Shown one piece after another: positions 8,636-18,671 of a stretch of 64,000 nucleotides of DNA (its first letter is position 1; each line of letters starts with the position of its first letter). The DNA is from Flagellimonas amphidinii. GTDB taxonomy: Bacteria; Bacteroidota; Bacteroidia; Flavobacteriales; Flavobacteriaceae. The notes under the pieces were generated by a model. That model saw only the letters and a program-made list of their open reading frames with translations. It ran no database searches and was not told the origin of the DNA. The position numbers were made by a program, and so were the translations under genes. Location: the NCBI RefSeq assembly GCF_013090115.1, contig NZ_JABFNN010000026.1, positions 48,967-112,966 on the forward strand, in the 5' to 3' direction.

Positions 8636-9754
8636 TTAATTCGGAACCAAGCGGTAAATACCCTTGCCTTCAACCCCCACGTAAATGTAACCATCTGGAG
8701 CTTGTCTTACATTGCGTACCCTACCAATGCCATCCAATAATTTTTCACGATAGATGACTTTGTTGTTTTGGATAACCAATCGCTCCAAATATTGAAATGC
8801 CAGAGAGCCCACGAGCAAATTTCCTTTCCACTTGGGATACTTATCAGAACTTACAAAAGTCATTCCGCTAGGTGCAATTGAGGGTGTCCATTGGTAAATA
8901 GGCTGTTCCATACCTGGTTTAGAGGTGTCATCTGTAATCTTGGTGCCACTGTAATTGATACCATAAGTTATTAATGGCCATCCATAGTTTTTTCCTTTTT
9001 GGATGATGTTGATTTCATCCCCGCCTCTTGGTCCATGCTCGTGCTCCCAGATTTGACCGGTTTCTGGATGTTTGGTCAATCCCTGAGGATTTCTATGTCC
9101 GTAACTGAAGACGGCTTTTTTACTATTGGATTTGTCTGCAAAGGGATTGTCGGTTGGAATTCTACCATCATCATGTATGCGATATATTTTGCCACCATCC
9201 CGTGTGATGTTTTGTGGATTGACATCTCTATTCCCTCGGTCTCCGATTGAAAAATAAAGATAGCCTTCATCATCAAACTCTATTCGTGACCCAAAATGTT
9301 GTCCTTTGGTGGTATTGGGTTCACCTTTATAGAGGAGTTGTTTGTCTACGAGTTTGCCATTGGATAATCGAGCACGCATAATTGCAGTGTTTCCTCCTTT
9401 TCCATCTCCTTTAGGAGAAGCAAACGAAAGATAAATCCAACCATTTTCATTATAATTTGGATGGAGTTCGATATCCATTAGACCTCCCTGTCCACGAACA
9501 TAAACATCTGGAGTATTTTCTACATCTGAGAGCTTACCATTATAAAAAAGTAAGATTTCACCTTCTTTTTCTGTAAATAAAATACCTCCGTTAGGTAAAA
9601 AGGTCATTCCCCATGGGTTATGAATCCCTTCAATGATCAGTTTCTCAGTAAAATCAATGCTTTTGGGAGTTTTTATGCCCGAATCTGACTTTTGGGCACA
9701 GGATGTAGTTAGCATTACAACGAAAAAATAAGGAAGAAGAGCACTATTTTTCAT
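8636..9754 (-). CDS. PQQ-dependent aldose sugar dehydrogenase-like lipoprotein
   Basis: This 372-residue protein has a lipoprotein signal (MLTTSCAQKSD) followed by a six-bladed propeller of the soluble glucose/sorbosone dehydrogenase family: IEGIHNPWGMTFLPNGGILFTEK, GGLMDIELHPNY, GQHFGSRIEFDDEGYLYFSIGDRG, YGHRNPQGLTKHPETGQIWEHEHGPRGGDEIN in successive blades. The His in GQHFGS and the EHGPRGGDE loop are family hallmarks for cofactor and substrate contact. It would oxidise aldoses outside the cytoplasm. It converges on murQ with 14 bp between stops; the link to the amino-sugar locus is positional only. Confidence 0.9.
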   Translation of the reverse strand: MKNSALLPYFFVVMLTTSCAQKSDSGIKTPKSIDFTEKLIIEGIHNPWGMTFLPNGGILFTEKEGEILLFYNGKLSDVENTPDVYVRGQGGLMDIELHPNYNENGWIYLSFASPKGDGKGGNTAIMRARLSNGKLVDKQLLYKGEPNTTKGQHFGSRIEFDDEGYLYFSIGDRGNRDVNPQNITRDGGKIYRIHDDGRIPTDNPFADKSNSKKAVFSYGHRNPQGLTKHPETGQIWEHEHGPRGGDEINIIQKGKNYGWPLITYGINYSGTKITDDTSKPGMEQPIYQWTPSIAPSGMTFVSSDKYPKWKGNLLVGSLAFQYLERLVIQNNKVIYREKLLDGIGRVRNVRQAPDGYIYVGVEGKGIYRLVPN

Positions 9755-9899
9755 AATTTAACGTTGAAATTATAGATTTTATAGATAAACTGCAATCCAA
9801 TGGATTGAAAGATAACGAGAAATTATAAGTTTAGACAATTACTATCTAGAATATTAAGGTCCCCAAATCTGAGTATTCTTACAAAACGAAACTTAACCT

Positions 9900-12800
9900 A
9901 TGCTACCAAAAAAAACAAGGCATTTGCTATATGCCGTGTTGTTGGTGTTCATATCAATATTTTGTTCCACGGTATTAGCAAAAACAGAGGTCAATCGAGT
10001 ACTAACCAAGATTGTTTCCTATGTTTCTGATTCACATATTGAAGATAATCCCATTGTTGTAAAAGCTGCAGATTCAGCAAAAGAATCTGAGTTTACTGCA
10101 GCACCCTCCAGTATGATGTTTATGACCATCATTCAAGGTGCAGATGAGGAAGTTGTTTGCCCCAATGATGGAAGTACTTTGGCAAAGTTCTTTTTGTGTG
10201 GAACAAGTGATATTAGAACTATTTCCCTTGGTCAATCTGGAGCCAGCTATGAATGGCAGCAGTTGGATACCAATACCTGTGCACCAACTGTGGTGGATGA
10301 TTGCCCCACTATCAATGGGTCTTGTACTTGGAATACCGTAGGAACAGGGGCAACTTTTGATTTATCAACTGCAGGTGAATTTAGAGTAAGGGTAGGCTCA
10401 GGTCAGTTTTTCTATTTTAAATCCACACTCAATCCATTAGATCCGCAATTGATCAAAGAAGATATTATCTGCGGAAATCCAGGTAGAGTAGAGGTGACTA
10501 ATGTGCCAGCTGGATATGAGTACAGCTTGAACAGTCCTGCGGGTCCTTATCAAGATGACCCATTTTTTGATATTACCGCTCCGGGTGACTATAGGGTTTA
10601 TGTACGATTGAAAAATGTTTCGGCAAGTGCTTGTGTCTTTCCATCGAATATTTTGACCATTGACGACTTGGATATCAATGTAGATGTTACTGCCAATGAT
10701 ATTCTTTGTAGTGGCGACTTGGGAAGTATTGATGTGCAAGTTTCCGGTGTGCCTGGTTTTTACACCTATAGATTGATAAAAAATGGAATTACGGTAGACA
10801 CCTTTGGGCCTAATGCTTCGGATACTTACACTTTTGCTAATGTAAGCCCAGGAACTTATAGTATTCGGGTAGATACCAATCATTGTTCTAGAACCATAAC
10901 TACGGATATTAACGGAGATACTATTGAAATAGGTAATGGTATTAGTCCGTTGGATGTTTCGGCTACTGCTTCTGATAGTTTTGGATGTGGTGCAGCTTCT
11001 GTAGACGTAAATTTGAATATTTCTGGCGGTACTGCTCCATATCGTTTTAGTGTCGATGGAGGCTCGTTTACTTCAACATACGTTGGTCTAACAACTACAG
11101 GGATTGCATCTTTTGGGGTAACTGCTGCTGCTACTTACACTATTTTGGTTCAAGACGATAATGGTTGTGAAAGGAGTGCCCAAGTTGATGTTCAGGATAT
11201 TCCCCCACCAATTTTTAACATCACGGAGGAGGATGCTAACTGTGGAGGAGCCAACGATGGTCGAGTTACGGTGAACGTGACCAATGGTTTCGGATATGAA
11301 ATAGAATTCAGCATTGATAACGGGGCTACCTATCAAGTAAGTAATGTATTCTCTAATTTGGCGCCTGGTACTTATGATATAGTGCTCCAATATGAACAAG
11401 ATTCCTTTACCTGTACCACAACACCTCAAACGGCTACCATAGGAACTCCATCAACAATAAGTGCAACGGCAACTCCAGATTCAGTTCCTACTTGTATCAA
11501 TGAAAATGGTGGGCAGATTACAATTTCTGGAGTTTCTGGAGGAACCGCACCTTATGAATATAGTATTGGAGCTGGTTTCGGTACAAATACTGTTTTCACC
11601 AATTTGGGGGTTGGAACATACACACCTTTGGTTAGAGACGCCAATGGATGTGTACAAGCCTTACCAGATGTTATTTTTAATGCTTTGGATAGGCCAACGG
11701 ACCTTGATTTTGCAATTTCTAGTCTGGATTGTATTACCACTACCGCTTCCGTTGAATTGACAGTGACCGGGGGAACAGGGCCATATGCCTATGAAATCAT
11801 AGCACCAGCAGCAAGTGTAGTGAACAATGGTGTCAATGACACTTTTAGTGGATTGGGATTGGGAACATATACATTTAGAGTTACTGATAGCGAAGGTTGT
11901 TCTTATGATGAGAATTATGCTATTACAGATATTAGTTCTATTGGTGTTCAAGCCCAACAAACACGAGTAGTAACCTGTGTTGGCGATACAGATGGAGAGG
12001 GACGCTACTTAGTGGATGGATTCAATACTACCTATAGTTATAGTATTGATGGCGGAACAGTATTTACCGGTCAGAACAGTAGTACAATTCCACTAACTGG
12101 ATTGGCTGCCGGAAGTTATGTGATTTCTGTCACCGATGAAGAAACCAACTGTACAGATACAGCTACTTTAGTAATTGAAGAGCCATCAACGGCCTTTGCC
12201 ATTTCCGGTTTGGACGTTACTGCCATGAGTTGTCAAAATGGAAATATTGGAGCAGTACGGGTCAATACTTTAGGTGGATGGGGAGGAAATCGCTATACAC
12301 TAACTCAACCTGATGCATCCACTAGAGGCCCACAGAACAGTAGTGTGTTTTCTAATTTATCGCAAGATGGTCTTTATCAGGTAAGTGTTACAGATGCCAA
12401 TGGATGTACAGTTACGGATAGTTTTACTTTAACAAGTATAGATGCTCCGGTACTTACGCTAGATAATGGTGCTTCAGATTTTTGCTATGATAATTTTACC
12501 GCTGCCACCTTGGTGGTCAATGCTACTTTAGGCGCTGCGCCATATCAATATAGAATTAACGGAGGAACATTAGGTGTGAGCAACAGTTTCTCAGGGCTCA
12601 CTCCAGGAACCTATACCATAGAAGTTGTTGATGCCAATGATTGTAGAGATACAGTTACAGCCACTATTGAACCACAGGTCATCGCTACGGCGACAACCAT
12701 TCAAGAATTGGATTGTGCCGGGCCTCCTGGACAGATTCAGGTAACTATAAGTAATGGCTATACTTCAAGTGGGGACTATGATATTTATGAGGTAAGTATT

Positions 12801-15800
12801 AATGGAGCTCCTTATACTTCGGATAATAACAACATCACTGGAAACTCATTTGTTTACAGCATTCCCAATGATGGTTCTATTACTTCGGACACTACCTATC
12901 AATTTTTGATTACCGACAGCAGGGGATGTACCAATGGAACGAATCTCATTACCATATCTCCGCCAGAAACAATTGCCGGCTCAGTAGTAGGAACGGACAC
13001 CCAATGTGGGGACAATACAAGTGGTATTGTGGAATTGATTCCGGATACTGCACAAGGTGTTCCACCGTATGAATTCAGTAATGATAATGGGGCTACATTT
13101 AGTACGCAAAATATATTCTCTGGATATGGTCCGGGAACCCATGGCGGTTTTATTGTAAGAGACAGCCGTGGTTGTGTGAGTCCAGCTTACAGTGTTACTA
13201 TTGGTGCCAGTGTACCTTTAGATGCTACTGTGACCCCGGTCGATGCTGTTTGTTCAGCAGGATCTGTAAATGGTTCCATTTCCACTACCATTAATAATGG
13301 TGTTGCCCCTTTTGATTATGTACTGTTGGATAGTGCGGGCAATTTGGTTGCCTCATCAATAGGAACGGGAAGTACCACGGTAAATTTCCCAAATCTTCCC
13401 GTAGGCAACTACACCATTGTTACTACAGATGCCCAAGGTTGTGAGGATAGAGATGATGTGGTTTTAGATCAGAATACGCTAGATTTGATTCCGTTGGATA
13501 CACCACCTGTATTGTGTACAGATCCTTTTATTTCCTATCGTGTTCAAGCCACTGGAGGAACCGCACCCTATGAGTTCCGATTAGTGGGCGACCCAACATT
13601 TGTGCCAGCAAATGTAAATGGAGTTGATATCCATGATTTTTCAGCTGTTGTGACTTTTGGAGTAACTTATTTTGTAGAAGTTAGAGATGCTTTAGGATGT
13701 ATTTATATTGAAGAAATTGATCCAATAGTACCTCCAAGCCCAATAACGGTAACCGCTACTACTACAACAGCCTCTTGTAATGTTTCGGGAAGCGGAGCTA
13801 TTGACTATGAGGTTTCAGGATTGCCTGCAAACCCTGCAAACTTTACAGTAACACTTCAAAATACAGATACTGGAGCGACGATTTCAGGGCCTACACCTTA
13901 TACGAACGAACCTATTCCATTCAATGATAGCTTTACAGGATTGGCACCAGCAAATTACCAAATCACCGTTACTGACGATGATACTGGTTGTAGTTCGAGT
14001 ACTCTGGTGTTTATAGGGTTCAATTCTCCTTCCATAACTATTGACAATTTCGTGGAGGCCACCTGTAATGCTGGAGCTTTGGTTACGGTTAGAGGTTTTG
14101 GCGGAACCGGACCGTACAATTATGCTTACGTTCCCAACGGTGCGGCTGCCCCAACAGTTTTTGCCGCGGCAACAACGTTTGAAATCCCTGGACCATATCC
14201 ATCTGATTATGATTTCTATGTAGAGGATGCCAATGGTTGTACAGCTTTAACGACGCTTACAGTCACCCAGGAAGCCGGAGTGCCCAATCCTACGATTGAT
14301 GTGGTCAACCAGTGTACCGCAACAAGTGGCTATCAAATTGATGTCTTATCGCCGTTGACTACAGGTTCTGGACTTCCAGAGGAAACCTTCCTTTATGATA
14401 TAGGAAGTGGATTTCAAACAGGTACCAACTTTATTGTTCCTAATCCCGGTAGTTACGTAATTACAGTTAGGGATGGTAACGGATGTACTAATACGGTAAC
14501 GGCAGATGTATTTGATTTCTTTGCCATTTCTGCCGATGCAACCTCATTCCCAACCTGTAATACAGGAGATGGTGTAATAACCGTTAATACCACAGGAGGT
14601 AGCGGTAATTTTGAATACCAACTTCGGGATGCGGGTACCTTGGCCAATATAGGTCCTGCACAAAGTTCAAATGTGTTCAATAGTGTTTTGCCAGGGGATT
14701 ACAACATTTTAGTGACAGATTTGAGTTCCAATACGGCACCATTATGTTCAGATGAAGCCATTGTAAATGTATCCACCGTTAACACTCCGGTAATCACAGC
14801 AACTCCAAGCACCCCTATAAGTTGCAATGGAGCCAACAACGGAACAATTGCTGTAGAACTACAGCCTGGAAGTGGAACGGATACGCCATTGAGTTATATA
14901 TTATATGATGGTTCCAGTACCACTATTGTTACAGGACCGCAGGCGTTACCTATTTTTGATGGACTTGCTCCAAACACCTATCAGGTTGAGGTGGTTTCAG
15001 ATAGAGGATGTACGGACCGTTCAGGCGATATTTTCATCAGTGAACCCACTTCGTTGCAAGTAAACGCTATCAATACAATATTTAGCTGTAATCCATCAAG
15101 TAATCAGTTCAGTACGGCAACCATAACCATTTTTACCGATACCAATGGTGATGGTTCGGGTACTGCAACGGGAACAGGACCCTATACCTATAGTATGAAT
15201 GATGGCACTGCTCAATTTGATGGTACCAATTTCCAAACCAGCAATACGTTTGAGGTAATTGACAATGGTACAAACCAAACCATTATTTTAACGGCAAGGG
15301 ACCAAAATGGCTGTGAGGATACAGCAACGGTAACTATCAATACACCTACGGACATTACTTTCAGTTATAACGTTGGACAGATTACCTGCGATGCATCCGG
15401 AACAGGAGTTAGCCCAGGTTATATTGAAATTGTGGTCAATGAAGGCCCAGGCAATTATGAAGTGGAAATTTTGCCTCTAGGCTCAGAGCCGGCAAGAAGC
15501 TCATCAGGAACAGATAGGGTAACTTGGGATATTGCTACACCAGGAGATTACATTTTTGCAGTTACAGATATTGGCAGTGGAGGATGTACATATTTCACTT
15601 CAACCATCAACATGCCAGAATACAATACTATAGAAGCACTGATTGCAGAAGTTCAACCGGTTACTTGCTTTAATGGTAATGATGGTGAAATTAGTATAGA
15701 AGTTAATAATTATAGCGGTGTTTATAATTATGAAGTTTTCTCTCGAGACAATGTTGGAGCAGAAACTTCAACGGGGGTTACTGGAAGTTTTGATACTAAT

Positions 15801-18236
15801 GCACCGATAAACACTCCTGAAATTATAACAGGATTGCCAGCTGGAAATTTGGTGGTTCATATTGAGGCAATGGACTCCCCATTCTGTGATGTGGTCAGTA
15901 ATGTAGCTACGGTACGTTCTCCCGACCGACCACTTACGGTCAATGCACTGGAAACTTCGCCTGTTACCTGTAATGTGCCAGGTTTAGGAGAAATTACCGC
16001 TTCAGGAGATGGAGGATGGGGTACTTACGAATATCAATTGATCGCTCCGGATGGAGTGACCATTTTAGTGGACTATCCAAATACAAACCCTGTGTTCCAA
16101 AATCTTTCAACGGGGGATTATACGGTCAATGTAAGAGACTTACTGGGCTGTGAGGCTACCACTATTATTAATTTACCATTACCAGTACCAATCACTGCCG
16201 ACATTCAAGTAGTACAACCCCTCCGATGTAACAATGACAATGATGGGATTATAGAGGTGTTCAATGTTGCTGGAGGTCAGGGAACAGGAAATTATTTATT
16301 CCAATTAAATAGGATTACAGATGGTACCAATAGTGGGTTACAAACTACCACAACATTTGCCAATTTATCGGCTGGGGAATATACTATCACCATTTTTGAT
16401 GGTTGGAACTGTAGTTTTACCACTATGCCCATTACTGTTCAGGATCCGGAAATTGTGATTACGGAATTGGTGGAACTTCAACCACCCGGTTGTGGAGATT
16501 TGGGGAGAATGGAATTGACTGTGACAAATCCCGAATCAGGTGTAGATTATTTCTACCGTAGATCAGGTACTTCAGACCCATTTACCCCATTTGGAACAGG
16601 AATGACAAGCATTGAGATTACTGCGGATATCACGATGGATCCCGGACCATTTCAATACGATGTTCAGAATTCCAATGGATGTCCATTTGAACGTTCAAAC
16701 CAAATTTCGTTAGATCCTGCAGCACCTTTGGTGATTGCTCTGGATTTAACCAATGCAACTATCAATTGTGCAGGGGAAGCAACGGGTATTATCCGATCAG
16801 AAGCCTTTGGAGGAATAGGGAGTTATCGATATACTCTATTGAATTCCAATATACCACCAAATCCTACATCGGGCAATACTGTTAGGCCAGCTCAGGATTC
16901 CGGAATTTTCAGGGAACTTGATCCAGGTACTTATTATGTATATGCACAAAGTGGTGGTTGCGAAGCTATTTCAGACCCCATAGTAATCGACCCAAAACCA
17001 CCTTTGGTATTGGAGTATCTAGAAGCTGTGCCCGTAGCATGTGCAGGAGATACCAACGGACAGATTATTATAGAAGCCAGTGGAGGAACAGGAGCCATTA
17101 GATATTCCATTTCTGATACTTTAAGTGAATTTTTTGAAGGTGATGACCCTCTAAATCCAAATAGGAAAACCTTCACGGACTTGGCACCAAGGTCTTATGA
17201 TATCATTATTCAGGATGATTTAGGATGTACCATAACCAGAACCGTTGAAATAACTTCGCCTATGGAATTGGTTGCAGGGATAGCGAATACGACTCCTGAA
17301 ACTTGTATGGGAGATGGCGATGGTACGTTGACCTTACAAGTAAGTGGGGGAACAGCTCCTTATTTTACTAGTGTTAACTCCGCTGAAGATGCTGATTTTG
17401 TTCAAAACGATTCTCTATTCTTTGATAATTTGTTGGGAGGTGAAACCTATGTGATTTTTGTAAGGGATGCCAATGGATGTCAGACCAATGTTGTGGCAGA
17501 AATAGGGCTGGGCATTGAATTGATAGCTGAGCCCATAGTGGAATATGGTTGTGATGGAATTTTTCCTAATAGTACAGCAACTGTTTCAATTTCAGATAAT
17601 TCGTTGCTTCCTAGTTTACTATTCTCATTAGATGTGGATGATGTTCAACTAGCCACGGAGCAGCGTACCTTTGGTGACCTTCCGCCAGGAGAACATACCG
17701 TTTATATTTATCATGAAAATGGCTGTGTCACCTTCGTGGAATTTGAAATAGATGCTTATGAGCCGTTGACTCTGGAAGCTCAAAAAACTGGTCCCGATGA
17801 AATTACAGCCGTTGCAACAGGAGGTTTTGGAGGGTATGAGTTTTTCTTCCAAGGGGAGTCTTATGGAGAAATCAATACATTCAATATTAATGTGGATGCT
17901 AATGTGAATATTATGGTTCGAGATCAAAATGGTTGTGTGGCCAATTTGGTAATGCCGTTTGATTTTGATGGAATGCCAGACATTCCTCCGTTTTTCACAC
18001 CAGATGGTGATGGGCTAAATGATAATTGGTATCCAAGAAATCGTGAATTGTTCCCGAACATAGACGTGATTATTTACGATAGGTATGGTAGGGTAGTAGC
18101 CAGATTGGACCAAGTTAAAAAATGGGATGGAACGTATGAAGGACATCCACTTCCAACAGGTGATTATTGGTATGTTGTGTATGCAAACGACCGTGAAAAG
18201 CAGCAGTATGTAGGTCATTTTACGCTATACCGATAA
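9900..18236 (+). CDS. Giant SprB-repeat surface protein with gliding-type C-terminal sorting domain
   Basis: This 2778-residue secreted protein starts with a signal peptide (LLYAVLLVFISIFCSTVLA). Most of its length is tandem beta-sandwich modules of roughly 70-110 residues, each marked by GGTAPYxY near the start, PGTYTxxVxDxxGC near the end and a TCxGxxDGxI opening; I judge about 25-30 modules. These are SprB-type repeats. The C-terminal 85 residues (TPDGDGLNDNWYPRN, then IIYDRYGRVV, WDGTYEGHPLPTGDYWYVV) are the gliding motility-associated, type B sorting domain exported by the type IX system. Expected role is a cell-surface adhesin for gliding or attachment. It is a single-gene unit directly left of the tRNA-Pro island. 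No SprC/D/F-type partner is next to it. Confidence 0.93.
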   Translation: MLPKKTRHLLYAVLLVFISIFCSTVLAKTEVNRVLTKIVSYVSDSHIEDNPIVVKAADSAKESEFTAAPSSMMFMTIIQGADEEVVCPNDGSTLAKFFLCGTSDIRTISLGQSGASYEWQQLDTNTCAPTVVDDCPTINGSCTWNTVGTGATFDLSTAGEFRVRVGSGQFFYFKSTLNPLDPQLIKEDIICGNPGRVEVTNVPAGYEYSLNSPAGPYQDDPFFDITAPGDYRVYVRLKNVSASACVFPSNILTIDDLDINVDVTANDILCSGDLGSIDVQVSGVPGFYTYRLIKNGITVDTFGPNASDTYTFANVSPGTYSIRVDTNHCSRTITTDINGDTIEIGNGISPLDVSATASDSFGCGAASVDVNLNISGGTAPYRFSVDGGSFTSTYVGLTTTGIASFGVTAAATYTILVQDDNGCERSAQVDVQDIPPPIFNITEEDANCGGANDGRVTVNVTNGFGYEIEFSIDNGATYQVSNVFSNLAPGTYDIVLQYEQDSFTCTTTPQTATIGTPSTISATATPDSVPTCINENGGQITISGVSGGTAPYEYSIGAGFGTNTVFTNLGVGTYTPLVRDANGCVQALPDVIFNALDRPTDLDFAISSLDCITTTASVELTVTGGTGPYAYEIIAPAASVVNNGVNDTFSGLGLGTYTFRVTDSEGCSYDENYAITDISSIGVQAQQTRVVTCVGDTDGEGRYLVDGFNTTYSYSIDGGTVFTGQNSSTIPLTGLAAGSYVISVTDEETNCTDTATLVIEEPSTAFAISGLDVTAMSCQNGNIGAVRVNTLGGWGGNRYTLTQPDASTRGPQNSSVFSNLSQDGLYQVSVTDANGCTVTDSFTLTSIDAPVLTLDNGASDFCYDNFTAATLVVNATLGAAPYQYRINGGTLGVSNSFSGLTPGTYTIEVVDANDCRDTVTATIEPQVIATATTIQELDCAGPPGQIQVTISNGYTSSGDYDIYEVSINGAPYTSDNNNITGNSFVYSIPNDGSITSDTTYQFLITDSRGCTNGTNLITISPPETIAGSVVGTDTQCGDNTSGIVELIPDTAQGVPPYEFSNDNGATFSTQNIFSGYGPGTHGGFIVRDSRGCVSPAYSVTIGASVPLDATVTPVDAVCSAGSVNGSISTTINNGVAPFDYVLLDSAGNLVASSIGTGSTTVNFPNLPVGNYTIVTTDAQGCEDRDDVVLDQNTLDLIPLDTPPVLCTDPFISYRVQATGGTAPYEFRLVGDPTFVPANVNGVDIHDFSAVVTFGVTYFVEVRDALGCIYIEEIDPIVPPSPITVTATTTTASCNVSGSGAIDYEVSGLPANPANFTVTLQNTDTGATISGPTPYTNEPIPFNDSFTGLAPANYQITVTDDDTGCSSSTLVFIGFNSPSITIDNFVEATCNAGALVTVRGFGGTGPYNYAYVPNGAAAPTVFAAATTFEIPGPYPSDYDFYVEDANGCTALTTLTVTQEAGVPNPTIDVVNQCTATSGYQIDVLSPLTTGSGLPEETFLYDIGSGFQTGTNFIVPNPGSYVITVRDGNGCTNTVTADVFDFFAISADATSFPTCNTGDGVITVNTTGGSGNFEYQLRDAGTLANIGPAQSSNVFNSVLPGDYNILVTDLSSNTAPLCSDEAIVNVSTVNTPVITATPSTPISCNGANNGTIAVELQPGSGTDTPLSYILYDGSSTTIVTGPQALPIFDGLAPNTYQVEVVSDRGCTDRSGDIFISEPTSLQVNAINTIFSCNPSSNQFSTATITIFTDTNGDGSGTATGTGPYTYSMNDGTAQFDGTNFQTSNTFEVIDNGTNQTIILTARDQNGCEDTATVTINTPTDITFSYNVGQITCDASGTGVSPGYIEIVVNEGPGNYEVEILPLGSEPARSSSGTDRVTWDIATPGDYIFAVTDIGSGGCTYFTSTINMPEYNTIEALIAEVQPVTCFNGNDGEISIEVNNYSGVYNYEVFSRDNVGAETSTGVTGSFDTNAPINTPEIITGLPAGNLVVHIEAMDSPFCDVVSNVATVRSPDRPLTVNALETSPVTCNVPGLGEITASGDGGWGTYEYQLIAPDGVTILVDYPNTNPVFQNLSTGDYTVNVRDLLGCEATTIINLPLPVPITADIQVVQPLRCNNDNDGIIEVFNVAGGQGTGNYLFQLNRITDGTNSGLQTTTTFANLSAGEYTITIFDGWNCSFTTMPITVQDPEIVITELVELQPPGCGDLGRMELTVTNPESGVDYFYRRSGTSDPFTPFGTGMTSIEITADITMDPGPFQYDVQNSNGCPFERSNQISLDPAAPLVIALDLTNATINCAGEATGIIRSEAFGGIGSYRYTLLNSNIPPNPTSGNTVRPAQDSGIFRELDPGTYYVYAQSGGCEAISDPIVIDPKPPLVLEYLEAVPVACAGDTNGQIIIEASGGTGAIRYSISDTLSEFFEGDDPLNPNRKTFTDLAPRSYDIIIQDDLGCTITRTVEITSPMELVAGIANTTPETCMGDGDGTLTLQVSGGTAPYFTSVNSAEDADFVQNDSLFFDNLLGGETYVIFVRDANGCQTNVVAEIGLGIELIAEPIVEYGCDGIFPNSTATVSISDNSLLPSLLFSLDVDDVQLATEQRTFGDLPPGEHTVYIYHENGCVTFVEFEIDAYEPLTLEAQKTGPDEITAVATGGFGGYEFFFQGESYGEINTFNINVDANVNIMVRDQNGCVANLVMPFDFDGMPDIPPFFTPDGDGLNDNWYPRNRELFPNIDVIIYDRYGRVVARLDQVKKWDGTYEGHPLPTGDYWYVVYANDREKQQYVGHFTLYR

Positions 18237-18381
18237 GAAACAAGGATGTTAATTGGGTAGATAAAAGTTGATTTAAATTTCAATCTTGTACTGGGTGGAA
18301 CCAAGCTTGATATATTCCATAGAATTTGCTCAAAATTCGATTTAAAGTATCACCAAAATTTATATTTTTGCAATCCCTTTT

Positions 18382-18455
18382 CGGGATGTGGCGCAGTCTG
18401 GTAGCGTACACGCATGGGGTGCGTGTGGTCGCTGGTTCGAATCCAGTCATCCCGA
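18382..18455 (+). tRNA. tRNA-Pro (anticodon GGG)
   Basis: Acceptor arm CGGGATG (18382-18388) pairs with CATCCCG (18448-18454), followed by discriminator A. The anticodon arm is CACGC-ATGGGGT-GCGTG with anticodon GGG, as in E. coli proL. The T arm contains GGTTCGAATCC. CCA is not encoded. A TATTTTTG -7 box lies at 18363-18370. Its 3' end is the likely integration site of the accessory units to the right. Confidence 0.95.
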
Positions 18456-18456
18456 C
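18440..18456 (+). repeat. Candidate attachment core A (tRNA 3' end)
   Basis: AATCCAGTCATCCCGAC, the last 16 bases of the tRNA plus one, recurs exactly at 28455-28471 and shortened at 33140-33152. The duplication of a tRNA 3' end downstream of an integrase gene is the usual trace of tyrosine-recombinase integration. Confidence 0.7.
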
Positions 18457-18477
18457 GAACCACTTTTCAGTGGGTAT

Positions 18478-18511
18478 AAAGCACTGTCAACTGACTGATT
18501 GACAGTGCTTT
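18478..18511 (+). terminator. Terminator of tRNA-Pro
   Basis: AAAGCACTGTCAA (18478-18490) and TTGACAGTGCTTT (18499-18511) form a 13-bp perfect stem with an 8-nt loop, followed by TTCATTTTTATT. Similar but weaker hairpins follow attachment copies B and C. Confidence 0.85.
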
Positions 18512-18560
18512 TCATTTTTATTGTATTCATCTGATATCATCTAAAATCATATAAAAGGTG

Positions 18561-18577
18561 TAGAGTTCGGTGAATGA
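18561..18577 (+). repeat. Left arm-type repeat of unit 1
   Basis: TAGAGTTCGGTGAATGA recurs at 28384-28400 with one mismatch. This copy is 104 nt after core A; the other is 54 nt before core B. The placement resembles integrase arm-binding sites flanking a recombination core (inference). Confidence 0.5.
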
Positions 18578-18671
18578 ATTGGTACGTTCCTTGTGCATAA
18601 TTTGGATAGCGTTTGACGCTGTTTATGGGTGTTTTGCAGACCTGTATTGTCAAATCCGAAAATTCTGTATT

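Noticed and set aside
9900..18236. Possible CRISPR or satellite array within the repeat-rich adhesin
   Set aside because: The repeats are protein modules with diverged DNA; there are no short identical repeats with regular spacers. No CRISPR array was seen anywhere in the window.
18570..18671. Upstream start for the integrase (ATG 18570)
   Set aside because: It would add a Cys/aromatic-rich stretch overlapping the arm repeat; ATG 18672 gives the normal N-terminus of this integrase type.
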